Positions 10,667 to 23,100 of a stretch of DNA of 64,000 nucleotides are shown one piece after another (the stretch's first letter is position 1; every line of letters starts with the position of its first letter). The notes below the pieces were generated by a model. That model worked only from the letters and a program-made list of their open reading frames with translations, had not been told where the DNA came from and ran no database searches. This stretch comes from Aradus depressus (lineage: Eukaryota > Arthropoda > Insecta > Hemiptera > Aradidae): positions 6,729,549 to 6,793,548 of the forward strand of contig OY759223.1 in NCBI GenBank assembly GCA_963662175.1, read 5' to 3'. Both the position numbers and the translations under genes were made by a program.

Positions 10667-11005
10667 GGTTAGGTTAGGTTTTATGACTCATGCCCGGGAT
10701 TTCACTACGAGGTCATATCGCCTACTACCAGAGTGCTCTTTCGTCACTCAAGTGGACATGAGCCCGACTCTACTGTGGGAGTCCTAAATTATTTATTTTT
10801 TTATTCCCCCTTTATTCATCTAGGGTAGGGGTTTTTTAACAAGTACCTGACATCGTACAGGCTCGGGACCATCGCTTAACGTCCCATCCGAAGGACAGCG
10901 TGTTTAAGTTTATTATGCCTCCCAGATAAGATAAACTAAGGACCTCCGTCGGGTTTCGAACCCTCAGAAGGTAAGCACGCATACCACTGAGCTACCCGCG
11001 CCCTC
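10667..11005 (-). mobile_element. S1 SINE, near full length
   Basis: The head (minus strand) ends at GGGCGCGGGTAGCTCAGTGG and the tail is CCTAACCTAACCTA. The A box is complete; the B box reads GGTTCGAAACCC. Confidence 0.85.
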
Positions 11006-11289
11006 ATATATATATATATATAGAGGATAAGAGATATTTAAGACGTATTTGATTAGTTCGACCTGGGGAAGTACATATCCGGCGATTCACCCATAACTTT
11101 TTTAATTATTTCTCGATTCCGTGTTAACTATGTTTTGAAAATAAGATGCAAATCTGTTATATATACCTATTACACTAAGAACGTTTCGATCTCAGCGACT
11201 TGCAAAAAGTGTTTTAAAACAGTGAAATATTGTGGGAATACGAATAGTCTCCAATAATTTTATATACTTAGTAAAAATAAATTGTATGT

Positions 11290-11757
11290 TTATTTTATAA
11301 AGCTTTTTATTATTTTCAGTATGTTTTTAATAATATAATTTTATGTTATTCGATTTGATTTATTTGTTTCTTATGCCCACTACAATATCTCATTTATATC
11401 TTTCAATGTTTTTTATTATTATTATCTAGGTATATATATTATACATGGTTTAAAATTAATTATTACGAAGTACTCAATGCAATACGATTTTTTATTTAAA
11501 TCTATATAGATTTTTTAAAATTAATTATAACTAACTACTCGATTCAATCTATACGAATAGGTATCGATACCTTTTATTCGATACTTAGGTAGTAACGAAA
11601 TTTTTATTCGATACTACGCATGACTAAAAGTATCGATACTTAGTGGTATCGATTGAACCCTAGCTGTGCCCCCGGCAGTCTATACCCCCCCCTCCTGTAG
11701 CCTAACTTTGCCCCCCCCCCCCCCCAGCTCAAAATCCTGGATACGCCCCTGAATAAC
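11290..11757 (+). repeat. TATCGATAC-rich repeat and GGGGCGTAT-type end
   Basis: 11290-11665 is homologous, in the opposite orientation, to 21050-21440 and contains several TATCGATAC palindromes. It then runs into a C-run block ending CAAAATCCTGGATACGCCCCTG. TAGGG-type ends suggest a hAT relic, but no duplication pair was found. Confidence 0.5.
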
Positions 11758-12051
11758 TTTCCCCATACGTTGCATAGCTGGGGAGGTAATTGTATTGTCA
11801 CTGACGATGTGTAGTTGAGAATGACGTAATGACCATTAGAGCCTGAATTCTTTATATTGATAAGGACAACACAGACCTTGATCCATAATAACTGGGGAGA
11901 ATCGACCTTGCAGGTAATATCGATTATAGCTTGTTAATTATGACTTTTTCATTTTTCAATTAACCTTCCTCCCTTCAAAGGTCCTCACATCTCAGCAGGT
12001 AAACTTCTGAAATGGAGGTTCTAACTTCAAACTCTGATACAACATTGTTAA

Positions 12052-13113
12052 CCCTGAAACGGTAAGGTCGGCGTCTAAAGGACCCCAAGCGCAGTATTTT
12101 CTCGGTTGCTCCTCACCACTTGAACTTAAGGCCATGTGATGTCAGGTAACCTCTCACTCAGTCTTCCCCTAGCGGACGTGGAGTTCACATTGCAGAGGTG
12201 AGTGCAGGGGCGTAGCCAGGATTTTGAGCAGGGGGAGGGGGGGGGGGGGGGGTATAGACTCCCGGGGGCACAGCCCGCAGTTTCCGTGGTTAGCGTTGCA
12301 GACTCTTTGCTGCATTTGCTGCTGTTGCGCTTTTATTTGGGGTTCCTTGGGACCCCACCTTACCTTTTAAGTTAAATATTTTTAGATTTTTCTAAGCGAC
12401 CCTACCTTCCCGTTGACGATTCATAATTAATTTGTATTAAATATTTTCAGATCTTTTATCATGGCGTCTGAGGATTTATTTTGGATGGCTGAAGAAATTC
12501 TGAAAGAATTATTGCGTCAGCAGGCAGAATCCGACGAAGAGCTGGATGATCACCTTGATGAAGTTGCTTCCGAGAATGAGGATGCAATTTTGCCAGATGA
12601 GACGCAGAGCCCGACGAATGTAGCCCACCTAACACTGATTGTGCCAACATCGAAAGAACTTTCGTAGTAGTAAACAATTTTTACAGATAGACCTCTGATT
12701 TCGAAGTACGCTAAGTCCCTCAAAGACATATAATCAGCCATTTGCCAGGTCCTAAGGATGAAGTCCGTGGACTCACCGATGAAGAGAAACTTGTTCGGCT
12801 GTTTATAAATGATGAATTAGTGGAGAAAATAGTTCAACATAGAAATGAGGAAATTTAAAGATGTATACAAAATTACACTTGACAACAGTGGTTTATAGAT
12901 AACAGATCCTACCTCTAATAGGTTTACTTTCTTTCTTTATTTATTTTTTTCTACTAAGACTGAATATTTATTAGCTATTGTTTAATAAATAATTTTGAAG
13001 TTATTTTTTGTTGTTTTTTTAATTTTAAAATATTTTAGCGAAAATTCCGATTGGGGTCCAATAGACCCCACCTTACCGTTTGTTCTCGCTTAGATCACCT
13101 TACCATTAGAGGG
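12052..13113 (+). mobile_element. piggyBac-like relic with TTAA sites
   Basis: The element is bounded by TTAA (12048-12051 and 13114-13117) and inverted ends CCCTGAAACGGTAAGGT / CCCTCTAATGGTAAGGT. This is the hallmark of piggyBac (TTAA target, CCCT ends). Most of the transposase is deleted. A G-run repeat (12205-12285) has inserted near its left side. Confidence 0.85.
12461..12860 (+). pseudogene. piggyBac transposase N-terminal remnant
   Basis: An acidic 68-residue ORF (ATG at 12461) ends in stops at 12665. In another frame, about 12741-12855 reads HLPGPKDEVRGLTDEEKLV then LFINDELVEKIVQHRNEE, resembling the conserved start of the piggyBac domain. No catalytic DDD region is present. The copy is dead. 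Confidence 0.6.
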
Positions 13114-13299
13114 TTAAAATAATTATTTAAATTATCTTGAAATCGCGGTTGGTACAAATGAGAATTACAGGTGGCAACCTGTGGAAAGGCCCATTCTTTA
13201 TGCCCTAGTTTGAATATGTACGACCGTTTTATTCAATTGAAAAGAAAATAACTTAAATATGTCTTTAATAATTTTCCAAACTTGAAGCCGGTTTTTACT

Positions 13300-13512
13300 T
13301 CTCCAGGTGAACGAAGTATAGGAGAAGTTCTATAATCGGTCAAAAACTCAATGCGAGTTTCTAACGGAATTCCATGTTTCCCGACCATTAGATTTCTGTT
13401 TGTGTGTCTGCGAACGCGGTAATTCCCGATGGAATGAATCTATGAACATCAAATTGTTCTTTTTTTTTCATATTTGGAATCTGAGAAAGGAGCTTTGTAT
13501 AGCTGGGGAAGT
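13300..13512 (+). repeat. Dispersed repeat DR1, partial, split by a SINE
   Basis: GAACGAAGTATAGGAGAAG and GCGGTAATTCCCGATGGAATG match DR1. The sequence resumes after the SINE at 13839, which lies between copies of the target site CTGGGGAAGTAG. Confidence 0.65.
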
Positions 13513-13514
13513 AG

Positions 13515-13838
13515 GTTAGGTTAGGTTTTATGACTCATGCCCGGGCTTTAACTACGAGGTCATATCGCCTACTACCAGAGCGCTCTTTCGTCACTCTGGT
13601 GGAAATGAGTCCGACTCTACTATGGGAGTCGTAAATTTTGCCTACTCTAAATTTTTATTCACCTAGAGTAGGGGTCTTTAACGAGTACCTGACATCGTAC
13701 AGGCTCGGGACCATCGCTTAACGTCCCATCCATAGGATGGCGTGCTTAAGTTTATTTTACCTTCCAGATAAAATAAACTAAGGGCCTCGGCCGGGTTTCG
13801 AACCCACGACCTTGAACTCAGAAGGCAAGCACGCATAC
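13515..13838 (-). mobile_element. S1 SINE with target-site duplication
   Basis: The 12-bp repeat CTGGGGAAGTAG flanks the copy (13503-13514 and 13839-13850). The tail is CCTAACCTAAC; the first bases of the tRNA head are missing. Confidence 0.85.
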
Positions 13839-14089
13839 CTGGGGAAGTAGAATGAACAATACCGAAATTTCAGGGAATTCCAGAATTTCGAACCGTTAAC
13901 ATAAATATTCTACACTAAAATAAAATATGAATAAGAATCGTATAGGCAAGTGAGACATACAAGAAAAAAAAATCAATCTCATTCATAATAAAATATAAGG
14001 TCAAAGTTTCCAAGGGCCTGGATACGTAATTAAATAAGGATGCAGGTCACTATCTGTCTGACGTTAGTGTAGACTAGAAGTGAGTAGAC

Positions 14090-14196
14090 CAAGTTGTCCG
14101 CTTTGGACGCATCGCTTCATACTAGTGCCAAGCGCGTCTTTCGTCAGTTCGCAGCACCGAAGAACATCAGAGGTGAAGTATCTTCCAAATCTTTCG
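14090..14196 (+). other. Possible orphan first exon with strong splice donor
   Basis: A less AT-rich island includes TCAGTT (14144-14149, like the arthropod initiator) and ends TTTCG|GTAAGTT, a strong donor. Nothing downstream on the plus strand joins to it in this window. It could be a non-coding first exon of a distant gene or part of a transposon. The call is speculative. Confidence 0.2.
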
Positions 14197-14424
14197 GTAA
14201 GTTATACTTTCTTCATATATTTGCTACATGCTTCTGCAACTGTTACGTAATTGTGTAAAAATCTTGAAAAGCTCTTGTATCTTGATATTTCTAATTAAAT
14301 CTAGGCAGATATTTAAAAATATTTGACATATTAGGATGTTATCTGATGTCCTTCAAATAACTTTATTTTAAATAAAATGTATCTTTTAATTTGCTACTTT
14401 TAGTATAAAAAAAATATTGTATTC

Positions 14425-15060
14425 GTCGGAAAATCCGAGATCGAATTTTTCATCGGAATTTCACGTTTTGAGGTCCCGTCATTACGTTTTGACCACTTTC
14501 GCGAGTATGTCTTTCTGTATGTCTCTCTGATTGTAACTTTCTGAGCTCCAACTAATTCTTGTGTACATTTTTATGAAATTAGACAATATAAATGTTAAAA
14601 TTAAGACGACTTTACTTTTGGGTCTAAATACATTTTACAACACACTGCATATAATTATGACAAAAAAAATTTCTTCGAATAAAAGTTATAGAGAATACTA
14701 AGGCACATTTGATATAAAATCAATTTTTTCGAAGGCGATATCTGGAAATCCATTTTTTTAGATGACTGCTCGATTTACGCGAAAACGGTTATTCCTATCG
14801 AAAAATTGGTCACCACAAAAATTAATTTTAATTTGAATCAAAGAAACCCGCTCGTTCATGTCATAACTTCCATAAGCTTTACTTATGCCCAGTAATGCCA
14901 GGTTGGAATGAATTTGAGAGGGAAGAAAGATTTGTAAAAATGTAGCTAGTATAAAAAAGTTTTGTTATGGCCACATCAAACTTTTTTTAGGCATATTTTG
15001 ATAAAATACTAAAATATAAGATATAACTGAAAATATTTTCACTAGGATCTTCAGGCTCAC
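14425..15060. repeat. Dispersed repeat DR2
   Basis: Contains GAAAATCCGAGATCGA, GTCCCGTCATTACGTTTTGA and TTTTACAACACACTGCATAT. Related copies occur at about 27640-28050, 28720-28990 and 31930-32560. It is non-coding; the class is unknown. Confidence 0.6.
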
Positions 15061-15201
15061 TGACTTCCCGGTTTGACATTTACTAAAGTACACATACTGA
15101 TATAAATTGGGCGAACGACGTTCGCATACTTCCCGGACGTACGAGTACGCCTCGAGTCAACATGGGTACAGCCTAATCACTGGACGTCCAAATATTATCA
15201 G

Positions 15202-15548
15202 ATCATGGTGATTTTAACTCCAAGCTGTTCTTCTTTCACAGGAAGAACACCCCGAACTGTTCGTGCTGCGGTATCGAGACTGGAGAACATGTGGTCTTCG
15301 AATGTCCGCTGTACGACCAAGCTAGGGTGGAGTTGATTCATGGGACAAGATCGTATTTGGGACTCGTAGATGAAGACGCAAACAAACTACCCGATGTTCT
15401 GCCGATTCGTCGGCTCCTGGCGAGAGCAGAAGCAAGCAATGTAAGATGGGCTGGGGACGATCGGCGCCATTGTTCCACCGATGGCCAATCCCAGTCCCTC
15501 AGTAACCCCTTGATCCCCCAGCTCTTCTCCCCACGTTTGACAGGTTGA
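15202..15548 (+). pseudogene. LINE C-terminal zinc-finger fragment (R1/Jockey-like)
   Basis: In one frame: DHGDFNSKLFFFHRKNTPNC, then SCCGIETGEHVVFECPLYDQ, an open stretch to a TGA at 15548. The CxxC...H...C arrangement and the GHGxFNxxL-like start match the end of R1/LOA LINE ORFs. There is no reverse transcriptase upstream, so it is a 5'-truncated copy. Confidence 0.7.
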
Positions 15549-16179
15549 TGTTGCTTTATAGCAAGGCACCCCTTTCTTAAAACTGAATAAAAAAAAAATA
15601 CAGATATAAATTATCGTGGAAATAGCCAAAATGTATTCAAGGTATTTCGATTTTTCCATGATTATGTAAACTCTCTTATACAAACAAATTGTAAAATTTT
15701 TTTTTATTTACAAATAGCTATTCACAACTGTATACACATAAATACAACAAGCAAATGTGCTAATAAAGAGGTAATGGTAATGTCAAAATGTCATGAGGGG
15801 AGAAATCACCCAGTGGAGACTAGTCACTGATTTTCTCTCGTTTTTAGCTAATCACTGTCACTGTCACTGCTTCTGATCAGGAGATCTCTAGGTATAAAAA
15901 TTTAAGATACAAAAATAAATAAACAAGTGTACTATAAATAATTGCATAATATTTATTTATTTTGTATTGAGCACAATCATTAAACATTAAAATGTTATGT
16001 ATCGAAATAATTTGTCAATAATTTTATTTACCCCTTTAGGGAGATGAATAAACAAAACGGTTTTGAAAATCTGCAGCTATTATTTCCAATTTGATCGTTA
16101 TATACAGTACTGTTGATTCATTCAAGTTGGCAGGGTGAGGCCTTCACTTCAGTGTGTAACCTTCCCAGTGGTTCTACAG

Positions 16180-16678
16180 TAGGGATGGGTATCGATTAAT
16201 CGGTGTTACCAAATTAATGTTTGGTAAAATAATCGGTGGTTTTTTAATCGATGTCATCTAGGTTTGATCAATCGGATAATCGATGATTATTTAACGATTA
16301 TTAAATTTTTAATTAAAATTACAACTCATCCGAAAAACAGGAGAAAAAAAAGAAAAATGAATTAATTATTATTCATCCGAAGTGCAACTCGTCTAAAAAA
16401 GTGGGAGGAGACTATCGTATCGACTATCGATACAACACAGTGCCTCTGTGGTGAACTGGTGATAAGTAAAAAGTAACCTTCTAATAGTTCTACTTCTAAT
16501 TCTAATTTCTAATCATTTGTGTTTTGTCATTTGTGAGTTGTGATTGACTGATTGTATTAACTTTTGTTTGTGCGTTCGTTTAATCGATTGATCGATTATT
16601 TAACCAACTATTAATAAGTGTATCGATTAACTAGTAGACAATAATAATCGATGTTTTGTCGGTCGATACCCATCCCTA
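16180..16678. mobile_element. hAT-type MITE with 8-bp target-site duplication
   Basis: Inverted ends TAGGGATGGGTATCGA are perfect over 16 bases, and TTCTACAG is duplicated on both sides (16172-16179 and 16679-16686). The interior is non-coding with several ATCGAT motifs. Confidence 0.92.
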
Positions 16679-16863
16679 TTCTACAGAGGACAGGGGATAG
16701 CAGTGATAAGGGAGAGAGAGTGGGGGTATGGAGGGGAGGGAATGCTTGCCTCATCTGCCAACTTAAAACAAACCACACAAATTACATTTAAATACTGTAT
16801 TGAATGATTGAATGAATGTAGTGAAGGGGCCCTGCACGAACCCTTTCAATCACCTAAGGGCCA

Positions 16864-17110
16864 CTATATTACACCCTTTTCCACAAGCTCCAGGATGTCC
16901 GGTCCAAGAGCTTCCCTCACTCTGTCACTTCTATAGACGTCCGCGTTGTGTCCGTTCACACCTTCCGTCTTCAGGACAGTTTCAAGGTCGAAAACATCTT
17001 TTGAAGAGATATTCGAGTATATCATAAAACCGAAGAGACGGAAGTAGGAGATTCGGTCAACTTCGCTGAGCAGTTCTGATACTTCAGGAATTCGGCCAGT
17101 GTAGTTATAC
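16864..17110 (-). CDS. EcKL gene B coding exon 6 with stop codon
   Basis: This is the C-terminal exon. It begins RYNYTGRIPE and ends in ELVEKGVI and a TAG stop at 16866-16864. It is two codons shorter than exon 6 of C and D and clearly diverged from them. The acceptor is GTTTCTAG|. A hAT MITE lies about 185 bp downstream. Confidence 0.9.
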
Positions 17111-20100
17111 CTAGAAACAGACAAAAAGAATATATAATAAATAAATGAGATATATAATTTCATGTCGATACATTCATTCTAGGGACAGTTATTGGGAATT
17201 TTGAGTTGAGTCCGCCTCTCCTTCGGCTGATACCAATTAATAGGTGTCGTCCTTACAGTGCTTTGAATTTACATATAAAAATTCGTATCAATAAATCTTT
17301 CATTATAACGACAAAAATAAAGAAAACGTATGTTTTTTTAAAAAATATTGTCTATTTCACAAATAATATATAATATGGGAGTACTTTCGGTATTGCTACC
17401 ATCTTCAGCCACGACTTAACAAATACTAAATTGAAGTTCAACCAGGTAGTTTACAATCCAAGCGGTAGGTAGGTATCCTTTTTCAGCCCCTACGGGGTTT
17501 TCCTATTCCTTCTGTACAGTTAATATTTGAAATATGTAAAAACATCAAAATGACATTTCATTCCAAATTGGGATCTTAAAAAAGTTGCAGAATCGTGAAC
17601 TAGATTATATATATTGTTGTAATTTGTGACTCAACAACACGGTCAGGTGATAGCTCTACTGTGGAAGTACACAATTTTTCCAATAGAGGAATAATTAATT
17701 AGAGCAGGATGTGTTATATATCGCCCAGGCTTGGGACTCACCGAACGTCAGCGTGCTGAAGGTTTATATATTATTTTCTATATTTCACCTGTTTAAGGTA
17801 GATAGAAGTGATTTGTGGTAAGCTTGTAGAAGTAGATTGAAGTTGTCTCGATGAACCTGCGGTCGGACGCTGCCGAACATGAAGTAGACGATATCCCAGC
17901 AGAAGGAGTTGTAGTAACATACTTGGAAGTCAACCAGCCTGAAAACAAACAAACAAATATTTGAAGAAATCAATAAGTGGCTCTTCTCTCAAGAATTGGG
18001 AATATTAAATATTTTGATGAGGCTTATTGAGTTTCTGGAAGTTAAAGTTCTTTGGTTTAGACAATATTAATCTAATCCAAATGCCATTTTTAATTTTATT
18101 GAACATATCATTTTCACTTTAGACAAAAGAATAAGTGTCTGATATATTCGCGGATTTGAACACCGAGCCACTGCGGTATTAGAGGTATAGAACAAGTTAG
18201 TTATTACGACTCATGCCCGGGCTTTAACTACGAGGTCAGACCGCCTTCTACCAGAGCGCTCTTTCGTCGCTCTGGTGGACATGAGCCTGACTCTACAGGA
18301 GGCCTAAATTCTGCCTATCCAGGTTTATTCATCGAGGATAGGGGTCCTTAACTAGTATCTGACATCATACAGGCTCGGGACTATCCGAAGGACGGCATGC
18401 TCAAAGTTTTTCACCTCCTAGATAAAAAACCTAAGGGTCTCGACAAGGTTTGAACCCTCGATCTTGAGCTAAATAGCCTCTGAGCTACCGGCGCCCTCTT
18501 TCTCGTAGTTACTTATCTGGAAGGTTTCAAAGAGTCGAAGCTGAGGGCATAACTGGTGAAATGTATACATCAGAGTGGACAGAAATGACATGCGTTGTAC
18601 CTCAAGGATCAATCTTAGAGCCGTTGCTGTTCCTCATAAATGATTTACCTAGTTATATGAAACCCTTTACATGGTATGATATTAATATTCAAGTGACGGC
18701 TAAAAATGGCACCTCGTTGATTGGATCCACTTCTAAAGTTATCTAAACATTAAACGAATTTGCTGCCAATCAATGGGTTACATTATATTATGCTTATTTC
18801 CTTCTACAATTAACTACCATTAAATACATTGGGAGATTCTAGCTCTAGTACTAATATTTGTCAGTCTTAAAAAAAAAAGACAGAAAAATAAATAATATTA
18901 ATCAAAGAACAACCTGCAGAGAAATATTTAAAAAAACTAAGATCTTGCCATAACCTATGCTGTTTGTACTCAAAGCATTACTGGTCATTAGAAAAAAATA
19001 TAGTTTCCCTCCTAACAATTCTAGTCATGATTACGGTAACAGGAAAAACCAAGATTTTGGATAACTAAACTGCTTCTCTCTTTTTTAAAAAGTATAACTC
19101 ATAAAGGAATCAACTTCTTTAATGCCCCTTCTAACTTCTTATAAAAACATTTAAAATTCAATTTAAATTGTTTATGTTGGAGGAAATCCTCTTTATTTTC
19201 TCGTTGTCCTCCAACAATAATCTATCATAATTAATTTTTACCTTATATTTGTATTATTATTATGAATTTTATTAGCTATTTATTTATTAATATTTTTTAA
19301 TATATATAAATTTATTTTCTTTTTATATTTCGCTCTTTGTGACCTGTGGATGGGGAGTGTAATTGCCTCGAAATATCGTCCTGAAAGACTTATCCTAATC
19401 CTGAAAGACATTGTATGAATTTGAGAAATTTTATATTCTTTTATTTTATTTTATAATTATTATTCATCTCATAAGTGTTTGTATTTTAAGATTTAACATC
19501 GAAATCATATAGATAGTTTGTCCTATAGATTTAGTTTGGATTATTTTTTCAACAAACGATGAAGTTGACCATATCTTCTGTTAAGTTCTTGTCATTTCAG
19601 TCTTGTATGGGGATTCCAAGTCAGTCTTTGTTCAAGAACCCAAGTTAACGGACTTGGTTGAAGATGAGAACAGGGATGTTATTGAAGGAAACTATAGAAG
19701 ATAGCATCTGCATCGTAGAATGCATTTGACGTGACGTGGCTGCACTTTTCTTCATTGACTTTTACTCGCTCCTGCTGACATAATTTCTCTACTTGAAGGA
19801 AAGTTAGAAATAATGAAGATAAATATTAGGTATAAGAATTAAAAATGGGAATTTCCTACAAGTTGGTATTAGTTATACTGTTTACTTTTTTTTATTTGCT
19901 AAAATGTTTATAAACAAGTTTTATAATTATCCTTTTATATTTAATGCAAAGCATTTGGCTGAAGTGTTAACAACTATTTTTAATAATTTTAAAATGGAAA
20001 GTTTTGTGCCGAATAAAGTGCATTTGTGGGAAATGATGTTGCGGAGAAGTTCAAAAACGTATCCAATTACCATGTTGTAGTTTTTTTTTTTTTTTTTTTT

Positions 20101-23100
20101 GTTTTTTTTTTTTTTTTGGTTCATGATCGATGCATATTAGCCATGTCCAATGTGTATTTACGACATCCATGGCCCTGAGGGGGAGTTCTACCTACGAAAT
20201 GAAACTCACTCCCGGACGGGATTCGAACCCGCAAACCATGGTGAGATCATGCGACCAAAGCCCTACGCTCTAGCCCGCACGGCCACCATAGCTCCCAATG
20301 TTGTAGTTTAATGGAAATAAATAGTATTAATATTGTGTCACGAGACAAAGGGGAGCGACACAACCTCCAGAATGAGATAAAGCTTTCGCATACTTTAGAC
20401 AGATTTCCTAAGGATTCAAAAAAAAAATTGTAATTATTCGAATATAAAAATATAACATTGACAACTGATTCAAGTAGCACCAGTACCATTTGATTTTTAA
20501 TACACAAAGTTAGTTTGTTATTGTGGCTCATGCCCGGGCTTTAACTACGAGGTCGTATCGCCTACTACCCGACCGTTCTTCCCTCCCTCTGGTGGACATA
20601 AGCCCAACTCAACTATAAGTTCTACATATTTGCTCCTCTACATTTTTATATCCACAATGTTCATGTTCATTTGTGCGTGGAGAAGCACACATAGTAACGT
20701 GCGAAAATCAACCACTTATAAAAACTAGAAACCTTATTAAAGTTAGCATTTTATAATATGACCATAGATAAAACGTATTTAAAAATAAGGTTTTCGTTAC
20801 TAAGACTACTTCCCCTAAAGGAACAATCGGAAAAACAATTGAATACCTGTGAGCTATCGGGCGTCCGTCTTCGTCATGTTTGAACAACATGTTATTGTTC
20901 CAACAGTCACCGTGATTGAGAACGTTAAATCGTGACTCGTCCAGTTCTCCAATTTCCATAAACTTTTTCAGAAAGTCTTCGACTGGAATATTCAGATGTT
21001 CTGCTGCCGCTGCCCTGTGAACCAAAGATCATAAAATATATTTAAAAAATCTTAATATCAATACAAATTGATAATTTGAGTATCGATACTTTTACTCATG
21101 AGTAGTATCGAATAACACTTTCGATACTTACTCGTAACGATTGAATCGATTGAGTAGTTCGTTATAATTAATTTAAAAAAATCTATAAATCTATATAAAT
21201 TTAAATAAAAATCGTATTGCACCGAGTACTTCGTTATAATTAATTTTAAACCATATATAATATAATATATATATATATATACCTATATAATAATAATAAT
21301 AAAAAACACAATACAATTTGAAAGATATAGGTAAATGGGTTATTGTAGTGGGCATAAGAAACAAATAAATCAAATCGAATAAGATAAAATTATATTATTA
21401 AAAACATACTCAATGTAATAAAAAAAACTGATCAAATCACACATGAGGTTATCACCATCGATATATACGAGTATCATTTGTCCGTGGACCGGAATTTCAG
21501 TTCAGTATTTTACTGCAACAACAAATAAAAGAAAATTGTAAGAAATTAAACGGTGAACGATTTTGACGAATTGAAAAATGTATATAATTTTTTTTATACT
21601 TTAGAAAAGTATCGATACCAAAAATACTTGATATCGGATAATAGTATCGATAGTTTACTTGCATTTACTTGTGTCGATAGATCCCTAAAAACATCTAGTA
21701 TGAAAGAGAATATCAGGTAGAACTGGACAGGTTCCTGACCCGTCGCACAGAGCTGACCAGAGGTGTCATCTTAATCTTACCATTGTGATGGCCAGCTGGT
21801 GAGCATCGCCTCCCTCATTGTGAGCAGTGCTTGATGCACAATGCACCGCATCATTTTATGATTGGTGGTGAAAGTGTATGGTTTGAAGTCACTGGCATGA
21901 ATGACTCCTCGAGACTCTAGCACTTTGCTCATGGCATGAAACCTGGCGATGTTGCGCAGTGCTAGTTTGGCATGGTCCAGGTCGAGACAGTCTAGTCTGG
22001 GCATTACCTTGAAACCGTCACCCTAAAATCATACCAAAACACTTCATTTTTAAAACAACACAAGGCAATGAATATTTTTTTTAAAAAACTTCTGATCAGA
22101 TGGGAGATGACAGCCTTGGAAAGTTCGTGTAGTGCTCCTCATTCCATTGCGTAAATTCTTATAAAGTAAAATAACAATTGATAATAGAAAATGGCCTCAT
22201 TGAAGTGAAATATAATTTTCAAATAACGTACATCTTAATGCTTGAAGTGTTGTTTTTACTGGGCCGATTATGATGATAACTTACAAGTAGCTCCATCGTA
22301 ATTCTAAATTGTTTCTTCAATTTTCATAAGTGATAATAAAATATGGGACGAGATTTTTCATAGAAACACTTTTCACATCGAAACATTGCAGTAGTTTTTT
22401 CATATATCGAGCAAAAATATGAACATATTTTGGGATAAATGTTCTCTAGAAATAGAGAGACACTATGGTCGGATTGCTTTCGCTAGAAATATAAGGAATT
22501 TAGGAAGAGAAATATTTCGGTTTTAGTGTTCGAATTAATATTAATGGGTAAATATGTGAAAAGTTACAATTCTGGTAAAGTGACTTGGTTATATCGCGCC
22601 AGATTTTGTACCCTGGATTACCCAAGTCTAGAGGCCCTTATAGCTGCCCCTCACACCAACATACTCTCCTATCTGAATGAAGCCCAGAAAGTAAGAATGG
22701 GTATCAACTTGTCAAACTGAGTAATTATCTCTTTTCACAAATGGACAATTCTTGGTTAATCATAAATCATAATAGGAGGATATTATTCCATTATAGCTGT
22801 GTATCCTCTCCAGTGGTACTAGGGAGCAAGGAGAGTGAGGGTATGGAGGGGAGAGCGCCTGTGTTCCCGAATGCAACCTTACCATTAGATCTTCCATAAG
22901 TAAGTAACTGTAAGGCTTATGGTCAATAAGTCTACACCAGACCGGACCATGAGGATCCTGAAACTCTTCCATGAGGTAGTCCATCTCTTTCAGGATCGTT
23001 GTGTACATCTAAGAACAATGAAATGAACCAGGTGTTAAAGAGACAATTACAAACTTCAACTAAACTTATCAAAATGAAATTAATGTTATCCTATTCCAAG

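Noticed and set aside
8708..11757. One 3-kb hAT-like element bounded by the two GGGGCGTA-type ends
   Set aside because: The ends point correctly, but the interior is mostly LINE-A, DR1 and S1 sequence and no duplication of the target was found, so separate fragments are as likely.
22526..22720. 64-codon ORF in intron 2 of gene B
   Set aside because: No family resemblance, no splice partners on the plus strand; probably chance.
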